From Chloroflexota bacterium (lineage in GTDB: Bacteria > Chloroflexota > Anaerolineae > UBA4142): a stretch of 12,544 nt of DNA. The stretch lies in the NCBI GenBank assembly GCA_023381515.1, contig JAMCQI010000025.1, forward strand, positions 1 through 12,544, given 5' to 3'. The notes below the pieces were generated by a model. The model did no database searches, was not told where the DNA came from, and saw only the letters and a list, made by a program, of their open reading frames with translations. The position numbers and the translations under genes are program-made. Of this stretch, positions 7,981 through 12,544 are shown piece after piece. Each line of letters begins with the position of its first letter. Position 1 is the stretch's first letter.

Positions 7981-8004
7981 GCGGGGGTTTCAACCAATAG
8001 ACTT

Positions 8005-8029
8005 CGGTTCACAGATTCGAGGTGAACCG
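8005..8029 (+). promoter_or_regulatory. Hairpin covering the ribosome binding site of the first recombinase
   Basis: CGGTTCAC (8005-8012) and GTGAACCG (8022-8029) are a perfect 8-bp inverted repeat around a 9-base loop, ending on the base before the ATG at 8030. The ribosome binding site GAGGTG (8019-8024) lies half in the loop and half in the 3' arm, so the folded mRNA would hide it. The same palindrome in DNA could instead be a protein-binding site. Confidence 0.65.
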
Positions 8030-8929
8030 ATGCTACTCGAAAAGGCTCGTCAAGGTTTCGCGTTCTATTGCCAAGTCGCGAATCGTTCACCCAAAACGAT
8101 TGAGTGGTATGACACAAGCCTTCGAGCGCTTGAAAAGTTTCTTCAATCGTCTCAGAACAATGGAGCGTTGAGCGTAGAGGACGTAACCCGTCAAGACGTT
8201 CAGCGCTTCATTGCGTACTTGCAGGGTAGACACCTTAGCCCCTTCACGGTTCACACCTATTACAGAGCCGCCGCCTCTTTCTTTCATTGGGCTACGCGAG
8301 AGAAGCTAATTGAGTCTAGTCCCCTGCAAGAGATACCAAAGCCCCAGGTGCCAAAGTTAGTCAAGCCCCGCTTCTCCGAAAACGAAATCAAGGCACTACT
8401 TGAAGTCTGCAAAGACAACAAACCCCTACCTGTCAGAAATCGCGCTATCATTCTTGTGCTACTCGATTCAGGTCTAAGAGCAAGTGAATTATGCGGTCTC
8501 ACGCTAACCGACCTGGAGAAAGACTATCGACGCGCGCTCGTGTTAGGTAAGGGTTCAAAGCAAAGGTTTGTCATCTTTGGAGCGAAGACGCGCCAAGCCC
8601 TATGGCAATACCTGAACGTTCATAGACCACAACCCAAAGTCGCTAATACTGTTTTTCTTACCGCGTATGGCAAGCCGCTTGATGCAAACAAACTCGCGCA
8701 CATTCTCAAGAAACTTGGGACACGCGCGGGAATAGAAGACTGTCACGCACACAAGTTTCGTCACACGTTCGCGAGACTGTTTCTTAGAAATGGGGGAAGT
8801 GTCCTACACTTGCAAGCACTATTAGGCCACGAGTCTCTAGCAGTAACCTCAATCTACGCGAGACTTGAAACCGAAGACCTGGAAAAGACGCACGAACGCG
8901 CGTCGCCGGTTGATAGGCTTGGAGCCTAG
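8030..8929 (+). CDS. Tyrosine recombinase (XerC/D-like integrase) next to the tRNA
   Basis: A full-length 299-residue site-specific recombinase that should cut and rejoin DNA through a phosphotyrosine. Residues about 1-100 form the SAM-like core-binding domain (KARQGFAFYCQVANRSPKTI...LSPFTVHTYYRAAASFFHWA). The catalytic domain has every expected residue: R150 in GLRASEL, K174 in GKGSKQR, H241 and R244 in HKFRHTFA, H267 in LLGHESL and Tyr276 in SIYARLE. Length and simple two-domain build resemble Xer-type integrases without an arm-binding domain. I chose ATG 8030 because GAGGTG lies five bases upstream; the frame is open back to 7949, but that part is antisense tRNA sequence. Its place 128 bases after the tRNA makes it the likely integrase of the element. 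Ten of 24 arginines use AGA/AGG, including R150. Confidence 0.95.
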   Translation: MLLEKARQGFAFYCQVANRSPKTIEWYDTSLRALEKFLQSSQNNGALSVEDVTRQDVQRFIAYLQGRHLSPFTVHTYYRAAASFFHWATREKLIESSPLQEIPKPQVPKLVKPRFSENEIKALLEVCKDNKPLPVRNRAIILVLLDSGLRASELCGLTLTDLEKDYRRALVLGKGSKQRFVIFGAKTRQALWQYLNVHRPQPKVANTVFLTAYGKPLDANKLAHILKKLGTRAGIEDCHAHKFRHTFARLFLRNGGSVLHLQALLGHESLAVTSIYARLETEDLEKTHERASPVDRLGA

Positions 8930-8999
8930 AAAGGGGGGACTATCGAAAGGTAATCGTCAGTCAGTAGGCGTAGGCCAAAGTCGTTTCAAGGAGGTTAGA

Positions 9000-9413
9000 A
9001 TGACAATTCGTTCGAGCGATGACCCAGAATGGCTTAGAATTCTGGTGGAGTTGTTAGTGCTCTATTGTCGCGAACAAGAGACAGGTGAATGCGCAGGTCG
9101 AATCCAGCATGTGCGCGAGCTTGATGAAAGGGGAAACTCAGATGCACAACAAACCGCGGAACAAGAAAAACCAACAACCAAACAGGGACGACCACGACAA
9201 CTTTGCTCTAGCCTGGTACCACTTCAGGAAGATTCTGGAGCGCGCGGAGAAGGACACGCGGCCGGAATTCCTGAAAACCAAAGCGGAGTTACAAAAGAAA
9301 ACGATTCACGATGTCCGAAACCCGGGCAAGCGCACCGGAAACACGCGAAGAGGGAAATGACCCTTCGCGATGACCCTGTGCCGCTGTCCTTTGTGCGCCC
9401 CGCGATTTGTTAG
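9000..9413 (+). CDS. Possible small protein, N-terminal part best supported
   Basis: The ATG at 9000 has a strong AAGGAGG ribosome binding site five bases upstream and follows the recombinase stop after 70 bases, so translation from here is likely. The first 45 or so residues (MTIRSSDDPEWLRILVELLVLYCREQ...) look like a real amphipathic helical protein. From about 9142 onward this frame overlaps another frame with more protein-like composition, and its own product becomes Gln/Arg/Pro-rich and unconvincing. Either the two are genuinely overlapping genes, or a frameshift joins the start of this one to the end of the other. No family recognised. Confidence 0.45.
   Translation: MTIRSSDDPEWLRILVELLVLYCREQETGECAGRIQHVRELDERGNSDAQQTAEQEKPTTKQGRPRQLCSSLVPLQEDSGARGEGHAAGIPENQSGVTKENDSRCPKPGQAHRKHAKREMTLRDDPVPLSFVRPAIC
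9142..9360 (+). CDS. Small basic protein of unknown function
   Basis: A 72-residue frame from ATG 9142 with an AAAGGGG site eight bases upstream. The product is strongly charged: MHNKPRNKKNQQ at the N-terminus, a helical middle (FALAWYHFRKILERAEKD), then a basic tail ending GKRTGNTRRGK, in the style of small nucleic-acid-binding proteins. Third codon positions in the middle are mostly G or C, which supports coding. It lies in the +1 frame relative to the frame starting at 9000, wholly inside it. Longer in-frame starts exist (GTG 9085) but lack a ribosome binding site. No family recognised. Confidence 0.5.
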   Translation: MHNKPRNKKNQQPNRDDHDNFALAWYHFRKILERAEKDTRPEFLKTKAELQKKTIHDVRNPGKRTGNTRRGK

Positions 9414-9526
9414 CGGCCAATCCAAATCGAACTAAGCCCCGCGCGTTATCCCCGCTCCATTTTACGGGTGTATCACTTGCACTCGTCCCCTTACCCAAGT
9501 CAGATACCTAGCTTAGGGTGTAGCAA

Positions 9527-9543
9527 TGTACAAGTCTAGTACA
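9527..9543. repeat. Short inverted repeat between converging genes
   Basis: TGTAC (9527-9531) and GTACA (9539-9543) pair around a 7-base spacer in the 132-base gap between the small plus-strand frames and the minus-strand gene ending at 9546. It is too short to act as a terminator by itself; nothing else stands out in this gap. Confidence 0.3.
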
Positions 9544-9545
9544 GC

Positions 9546-10028
9546 TTATCCCGGTTCGTCTTCATCATCATCCTGAATCATTGGCCCCAATTTCCTTGCG
9601 AGTGTCTTTGCTAGGTCCCATTGCTGTGACGCTTTTACTGTGATGGATTCAACAAAGGCTCCATCTTCTGGTACGTGCCCTTTCGTTTCTTGTGACAACC
9701 ACATCCGCCAGAAATAGAAGGCAATGACCTGCCACTCTTCAAAATCCCCGCCTCCATTCTCAAGCATCCATTCCAGTGTCTTTCCATTTGCCCATTCCAC
9801 TAGTTCGGTCGGAGGCAACGTCAGGTCGGTATAGGTTTCGTGCCACGGAAGCGGAAAGCACTCCTCTGAAACCTCGTTGCGTACCGCCACTACATCCTCC
9901 GGCGCGACGTAGTATTCTCCTCCGGGGAAGTGTAGCACAACCAACCTGCCCCGTCGTTCTGCTATCAAGTGCTGGTTCTTTGGCACGCTCTCATCGCTGC
10001 CTTTGTAAATTGCCAGGAAGAATTTCAT
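9546..10028 (-). CDS. Unknown 160-residue acidic protein
   Basis: I do not recognise this protein. The ATG at 10026-10028 has GGGGG four bases upstream and a good promoter about 45 bases away, so it is probably expressed by itself. The N-terminal 50 residues look like beta strands (MKFFLAIYKGSDES, RRGRLVVLHFPGGEYYVAPEDVVAVRNE); the middle is rich in aromatic residues (PLPWHETYTDL, ELVEWANGKTLEWMLENGG, EEWQVIAFYFWRMWLSQ, about 80-127); the end is acidic (DDDEDEPG). No signal peptide, membrane span or catalytic motif is visible. It is the only full minus-strand gene between two plus-strand recombinases, with its own promoter, so it may be cargo of the element (for example a defence, addiction or host-interaction factor); that is position-based guesswork. 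Confidence 0.75.
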   Translation of the reverse strand: MKFFLAIYKGSDESVPKNQHLIAERRGRLVVLHFPGGEYYVAPEDVVAVRNEVSEECFPLPWHETYTDLTLPPTELVEWANGKTLEWMLENGGGDFEEWQVIAFYFWRMWLSQETKGHVPEDGAFVESITVKASQQWDLAKTLARKLGPMIQDDDEDEPG

Positions 10029-10073
10029 GTTTCCCCCAAGACTGGTTCAATGTTAGCGTGAGGTGGCTCGATA

Positions 10074-10101
10074 ATTCTATCGCGAACGGGTCAATTGGCA
10101 A
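10074..10101 (-). promoter_or_regulatory. Promoter of the 160-residue unknown gene
   Basis: On the minus strand: TTGCCA (plus 10096-10101), 16-base spacer, TAGAAT (plus 10074-10079); each box is one base from consensus. The start would be near 10067, leaving a leader of about 39 bases before the ATG at 10028. It is divergent from the promoter at 10275-10302; the 319-base gap 10029-10347 otherwise holds only C/A-rich sequence in which I see no gene. Confidence 0.55.
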
Positions 10102-10274
10102 ACCTTGCAGGTGCACGCATCGACTTATCGCAGAAACCTTTCAGACCCAGTACAATCTGTCCGCTCACTCCCTCCCGCCTCCACACGTCCGCGCAAAAAC
10201 GCGACCCACTACCCCAGCCACACGCGGCACGCGTCCTAGTCCCACGACTTTTCCAAAGTCATCCCCTAACACTC

Positions 10275-10302
10275 TTGACAAGCCGGAGATTCGTGGTATA
10301 AT
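10275..10302 (+). promoter_or_regulatory. Consensus promoter of the second recombinase
   Basis: TTGACA at 10275-10280 and TATAAT at 10297-10302 are both perfect sigma-70 boxes, spaced by 16 bases, with TG one base before the -10 (TGGTATAAT). This is the strongest promoter in the window. The start would be near 10309, at the first arm of the palindrome that follows. Confidence 0.8.
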
Positions 10303-10307
10303 CGAAT

Positions 10308-10331
10308 TGCCTATAATCAAAGTTATAGGCA
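10308..10331 (+). promoter_or_regulatory. 9-bp palindrome at the transcription start of the second recombinase
   Basis: TGCCTATAA (10308-10316) and TTATAGGCA (10323-10331) are perfect inverted repeats with a 6-base spacer. Directly downstream of a consensus -10 box, this is where a repressor operator commonly lies; in RNA it would be a hairpin at the very 5' end. I favour an operator that holds a strong promoter in check; the binding protein is unknown. Confidence 0.6.
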
Positions 10332-10347
10332 GAAAGGCTAGGCAAAA

Positions 10348-11310
10348 ATGGGAAACGAATTAGTCTTGGCGCAACCGCGAGCGGCAACACTCCAAGCCGA
10401 TGTAAGAGACTTGGTGGGCGAATGGCACGCGGCCATTGACCTGAGTGTCCGCGCCGGAGAAATGGCTGAGACGACAAGCACCACTTACAAGCTAGGACTA
10501 GAAAAGTTTCTGACCTGGGCGGAGCGGCGGAGCGTGGTAAGTGAGTCTGCTATACAAGAATGGATAGCAGACTTGAGGGAAAAGCGATTCAAGCCAAGTG
10601 CGATCAATACTTGGCTTGCAGGGGTTCGCTCGTTCTTTGCCTGGGCATTCAGAACGCGAAGAATTTTTTACAATCCCTGCGATGGCTTGAAGGGATTAAA
10701 GCGGCGCGGCACTAGTCAGAAACACATTAGAAACATTCTGACTGACCGCGAGATGCTGCGACTACTGAAAACACCTGACACGGAAACACCACAAGGCAAA
10801 CGTGATATGGCAATGATTAGCGTGTTTGCCTACACCGCCGCGCGTCAAAGTGATTTGCAACGCGCAGACCTGGAAGACCTGCAAACGACAAGCGGACGCT
10901 TGGTATTGAACGTGCAAGGCAAGGGCCGCCAAGAGAAAGACGAGGTGTTAGTCATTGCACACGCGGACGCGGAGGGCGCGCTTAGAGATTGGCTTGGCGT
11001 TCGCGGGGCAAAGGCAGGCCCGCTCTTTACAAGTCTCTCTCACCGCTCGAATGGTGAACGTCTTTCACTCCGCGCGATTCGTGGCCTGGTGAAAGACTAC
11101 TACGCCAAAGCGGGAATTACCGGCGCGGGAAAGACCACGCACTCTTTGCGGCATACGGCGATCACGAACGCCATTCGCAATGGCGCGGCAATCCAGCGAG
11201 TGCAGAGCATGGCGCGGCATCAATCGCTCACCACGACAAGCGTCTACTACCACGAGGTCGACCGCTTGCAAGACCCGGCGGAAAGTCATATCGAGTATGG
11301 CAACACTTGA
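10348..11310 (+). CDS. Second tyrosine recombinase, different subfamily
   Basis: A 320-residue recombinase. The N-terminal core-binding domain spans about residues 20-115 (EMAETTSTTYKLGLEKFLTWAERR... FKPSAINTWLAGVRSFFAWAF). All catalytic residues are found: R166 in YTAARQSDL, K192 in QGKGRQEK, H265 and R268 in HSLRHTAIT, H291 in ARHQSLTTTS and Tyr300 (followed by Tyr301) in SVYYHEVD. The arginine motif lacks the usual GLR-x-SE form (it reads AARQSD), which sets it apart from the first recombinase. The ATG at 10348 is preceded by purine-rich AGAAAGGCTAGG; the frame opened further upstream would run back through the promoter. Strong regulated promoter and 5' palindrome suggest switchable expression. 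It may excise the element, resolve multimers, or be the integrase of a separate nested element. Confidence 0.93.
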   Translation: MGNELVLAQPRAATLQADVRDLVGEWHAAIDLSVRAGEMAETTSTTYKLGLEKFLTWAERRSVVSESAIQEWIADLREKRFKPSAINTWLAGVRSFFAWAFRTRRIFYNPCDGLKGLKRRGTSQKHIRNILTDREMLRLLKTPDTETPQGKRDMAMISVFAYTAARQSDLQRADLEDLQTTSGRLVLNVQGKGRQEKDEVLVIAHADAEGALRDWLGVRGAKAGPLFTSLSHRSNGERLSLRAIRGLVKDYYAKAGITGAGKTTHSLRHTAITNAIRNGAAIQRVQSMARHQSLTTTSVYYHEVDRLQDPAESHIEYGNT

Positions 11311-11394
11311 GACGGTTTGAGGGGCGGCCCGTTTTTCCGAACACTGGTATTTTCGCGAAACCTACCGCCTGAAACAATGGCGAGAATTCCAAAC

Positions 11395-11447
11395 CGATGT
11401 AACATCGCCAAAAAAAAGCGGCTCTCTCAAATGAGAATGTAACATTC
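11395..11447. repeat. Two ATGTAACAT palindromes 40 bp apart
   Basis: CGATGTAACATCG (11395-11407) and GAATGTAACATTC (11435-11447) share the core ATGTAACAT, and each is a perfect palindrome of 5-bp arms around TAA. Their centres (11401 and 11441) are exactly 40 bases apart, close to four helical turns, so two dimers would bind the same face of the DNA. They lie about 100-150 bases upstream of the promoter at 11547. Confidence 0.6.
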
Positions 11448-11449
11448 CA

Positions 11450-11486
11450 TCCAAGTTTGGACGACGATTCGCTGTCCAAATGTGGA
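11450..11486. repeat. 13-bp-arm inverted repeat, possible recombinase core site
   Basis: Arms 11450-11462 and 11474-11486 pair at 11 of 13 positions, including an unbroken seven (TTTGGAC/GTCCAAA), around an 11-base spacer at 11463-11473. The left arm is also palindromic itself (TCCAA-GT-TTGGA). It lies 140 bases after the second recombinase. Arm length suits a tyrosine-recombinase core site, though the spacer is longer than the usual 6-8 bases; a regulator operator is the alternative. Confidence 0.45.
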
Positions 11487-11546
11487 CTTGACCGACGTGT
11501 GCGGCCAATCTCTAACGAATTCTTAGCGCTCAAAATGGCGATTCCG

Positions 11547-11555
11547 TGGTAGAAT
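11547..11555 (+). promoter_or_regulatory. Extended -10 promoter of the leader/winged-helix gene
   Basis: TGGTAGAAT (TG at 11547-11548, -10 TAGAAT at 11550-11555) with no acceptable -35 box. The sequence around it, GATTCCGTGGTAGAAT, closely resembles GATTCGTGGTATAAT at the second recombinase promoter (10288-10302). Start expected near 11562. Confidence 0.5.
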
Positions 11556-11607
11556 GGATTATGTAAATACCCGATAAATGCGGCCTAGCCGCCATATGCT
11601 GATGCTG

Positions 11608-11645
11608 AAGACCTTGTTTTCGTTCGAGCGAAGCAAGGTCTTTTC
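11608..11645 (+). terminator. Intrinsic terminator or attenuator in the winged-helix gene leader
   Basis: AAGACCTTG (11608-11616) pairs fully with CAAGGTCTT (11634-11642), with inner pairing TTCG/CGAA, and is followed by a T-rich tail TTTTCT. The tail is on the plus-strand 3' side only, so it ends plus-strand transcripts. It lies some 50 bases after the predicted start near 11562 and about 150 bases before the next gene, so it would yield a terminated RNA of about 85 bases or control read-through. Confidence 0.75.
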
Positions 11646-11793
11646 TATTTCCAGATGCGTACGGTTTGGCGTACACCGCTGATTAGAGCGTACGCAGGAG
11701 CGTTGCAGTATGGTGTGTATAGAAGAGTGAAGCGTAAGTGCGGAGCGGCCAACGCCGCCGATTTTCACAAACTACTTTGGAGGAGGTTTGCTT

Positions 11794-12492
11794 TTGCAAG
11801 AGGAAAAAAGAAAACCCGCGTTGGCAGCGCGGGCATCGGGTGGGGTGGACTGTGATTTTTCAATTCCCAGTCTTGACAATGATTATACCACGCTTCCTGA
11901 TTTGCGTCAAGCGCCAGAGGTACCGAACATTCAAGACGTTGCTATCTTATCTAACGCAGGTTGGACACTAGAACAGGTTGTCGATACTCTGGGCCGCAAG
12001 GACAGTGTCCTTTTCCTGGACCCGCGGATCGCGCGACAATGGTTGTCGCCTATCTATCAGAATTGCCAAGTAATTGACCTCTCTCTCGAAACGCGAGAGC
12101 GCGAAATACTTGACGACTTGTTCAAACTCATCAAAGACTTTACCATGCCTGAAAACTCAGGAACGCTCAAGGCTGTTTTAGTCGCGCATGTGCTATCCGC
12201 CAGAGCCTGCGGGCATCTTATCTATCAAGCTAGTGAAAGACACCTAGCCAAACTCGTGGGCGTGAGTAGGGGAACAGCCCACGCGAGAAATTCAGACCTT
12301 ATTGAAATTGGCCTGGTAGCACGCTTGCAGCGCGGAACGACGGCAGAGGGCGCGTCCTTCACTCTGAGCATTAAAGGCATCCTGGACTATGCCTCTCACG
12401 TGTGCACAGATGACCCAAGTAAACTACCACCGCCAAAGGCGGTGGCTTTGAACCATTGCGCCTGGAAGGCGCGCGCTTACTTTAGCCGTTAG
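11794..12492 (+). CDS. Winged-helix DNA-binding protein, unknown role
   Basis: A 232-residue protein with TTG start at 11794, chosen because GGAGGAGG (11779-11786) lies seven bases upstream; an in-frame TTG at 11788 is too close to that site. The C-terminal half carries a helix-turn-helix with wing: SERHLAKLVGVSRGTAHARNSDLIEIGLVARLQRGTTAEGASFTLSIKG, about residues 147-195. The N-terminal part (ILSNAGWTLEQVVDTLGRKDSVLFLDPR..., then a helical LETREREILDDLFKLIKDF) is not recognised. The wing pattern is like regulators or replication initiators of mobile elements, and the elaborate leader suggests dosage-controlled expression; which of these it is remains open. It meets a minus-strand gene head-on with a 4-base overlap of stop codons. 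An 8-bp hairpin lies inside its last codons. Confidence 0.8.
   Translation: MQEEKRKPALAARASGGVDCDFSIPSLDNDYTTLPDLRQAPEVPNIQDVAILSNAGWTLEQVVDTLGRKDSVLFLDPRIARQWLSPIYQNCQVIDLSLETREREILDDLFKLIKDFTMPENSGTLKAVLVAHVLSARACGHLIYQASERHLAKLVGVSRGTAHARNSDLIEIGLVARLQRGTTAEGASFTLSIKGILDYASHVCTDDPSKLPPPKAVALNHCAWKARAYFSR
12427..12445. repeat. 8-bp hairpin near the end of the winged-helix gene
   Basis: CCACCGCC (12427-12434) and GGCGGTGG (12438-12445) form a perfect stem with an AAA loop inside codons for PPPKAVAL. It is 47 bases before the stop, close to the converging gene, and may slow or end transcription from either side, but neither flank has a strong T run. Confidence 0.5.
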
Positions 12493-12544
12493 TCGAACAG
12501 CTTGGTTTGCACGGCCTCAACTTGCTTTTCTTGCTTCTCTTGCC
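12489..12544 (-). CDS. C-terminal tail of a minus-strand gene cut by the right edge
   Basis: Reading leftward from 12542 the frame encodes QEKQEKQVEAVQTKLFD and then a TAA at 12491-12489, sharing four bases with the stop region of the winged-helix gene. The Gln/Glu/Lys heptad-like tail suggests a coiled coil or charged C-terminus. Only 17 residues are visible, so neither family nor role can be given; the other two minus-strand frames give a stop or a basic low-complexity string. Confidence 0.45.
   Translation of the reverse strand, partial: QEKQEKQVEAVQTKLFD

Larger units (their letters stand above)
11311..11793. other. 483-base non-coding region rich in palindromes
   Basis: No convincing gene lies between the second recombinase and the winged-helix gene. 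Left to right it has a 10-bp palindrome TTTCGCGAAA (11351-11360), two ATGTAACAT palindromes, a 13-bp-arm inverted repeat, an extended -10 promoter, a short GCGGC/GCCGC hairpin (11580-11592), an intrinsic terminator and three CGTAC-containing motifs between about 11655 and 11700. The density of symmetric sites suggests a control or recombination region of the element. Confidence 0.6.
7902..12544 (+). mobile_element. tRNA-associated integrative element, left part only
   Basis: The region begins right after the tRNA-Arg 3' end and holds two tyrosine recombinases, a tRNA-derived inverted fragment, small unknown genes and a winged-helix protein, with lower GC and more AGA/AGG codons than the genes to the left. 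This is the usual layout of a genomic island, integrated plasmid or prophage at a tRNA gene. No copy of the tRNA 3' end (the expected second attachment site) occurs between 7902 and 12544, so the element extends past the window or the other end has been lost. No capsid, conjugation or relaxase gene is visible, so the kind of element cannot be named. Confidence 0.7.

Noticed and set aside
7919..7983. Integron attC site formed by the inverted repeat
   Set aside because: The expected GTTRRRY and RYYYAAC core sites are not present in the right places (GTTGACT fails), and no integron integrase motif is seen.
7949..8029. Upstream start for the first recombinase adding an N-terminal CPIELRGQPRGF stretch
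   Set aside because: The added residues come from translating antisense tRNA sequence; ATG 8030 has a proper ribosome binding site and gives a normal-length recombinase.
7934..8029. T-box riboswitch ahead of the recombinase
   Set aside because: No Stem I specifier loop, no T-box sequence and no terminator/antiterminator pair; the tRNA likeness is a copied tRNA fragment, not a T-box.
11578..11682. 34-residue leader peptide overlapping the terminator, and a further small frame at 11655-11855
   Set aside because: Neither has a ribosome binding site; the second overlaps the winged-helix start in another frame.
7902..12544. CRISPR array, insertion-sequence ends, or toxin-antitoxin pair
   Set aside because: No regularly spaced repeats, no transposase frame, and the overlapping small frames at 9000-9413 lack recognisable toxin or antitoxin motifs.
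12493..12544. CTTGCTT-type tandem repeat at the right edge
   Set aside because: On the minus strand it simply encodes QEK-QEK in a plausible protein tail; no separate repeat function is needed.

Overview
The window looks like a chromosomal segment of a GC-rich bacterium joined to the start of an integrated mobile element. The best lineage guess is Chloroflexota. That rests on the style of the proteins: a lipoprotein with YVTN beta-propeller repeats, a Pro/Thr linker and a 'GCP...F..G.MLW...GFGKVW' C-terminal domain, plus TPR and membrane proteins of matching composition. It is inference from family habits; no search was possible.

Bases 1-4287 hold four genes on the minus strand, read right to left: a polytopic membrane protein, a YfcE-type metallophosphoesterase, ornithine carbamoyltransferase (argF), and a large TPR protein that runs off the left edge. 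Gaps of 88, 21 and 79 bases allow one operon, driven by a good promoter at 4296-4324 whose predicted start site lies almost on the first start codon. A divergent promoter at 4336-4364 drives an 868-residue YVTN lipoprotein (4382-6988), followed by a PsiE-family membrane protein (7048-7533).

Bases 7785-7901 carry a well-formed tRNA-Arg(UCU) gene with its own promoter. Codon use changes right after it: the next gene uses AGA/AGG for 10 of 24 arginines, argF for 0 of 20. From 7902 to the right edge the sequence reads as a tRNA-associated integrative element, with the far end outside the window. It holds: an inverted, diverged copy of the tRNA 5' half; a hairpin covering the ribosome binding site of a first tyrosine recombinase (8030-8929); one or two small unknown genes in overlapping frames (9000-9413); an unknown 160-residue gene on the minus strand (9546-10028); a second, different tyrosine recombinase (10348-11310) behind a near-perfect promoter and a 9-bp palindrome; a 483-base non-coding region with palindromes, a recombinase-core-like inverted repeat, an extended -10 promoter and an intrinsic terminator; a winged-helix protein (11794-12492); and the tail of a minus-strand gene at the right edge.

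The most unusual part is the junction. The leader of the first recombinase contains the antisense of the 5' half of the tRNA gene beside which the element sits (42 of 47 bases), and that tRNA reads the codons the recombinase overuses. A second candidate novelty is the non-coding block ahead of the winged-helix gene, which could encode a terminated RNA of about 85 nt and operator sites.
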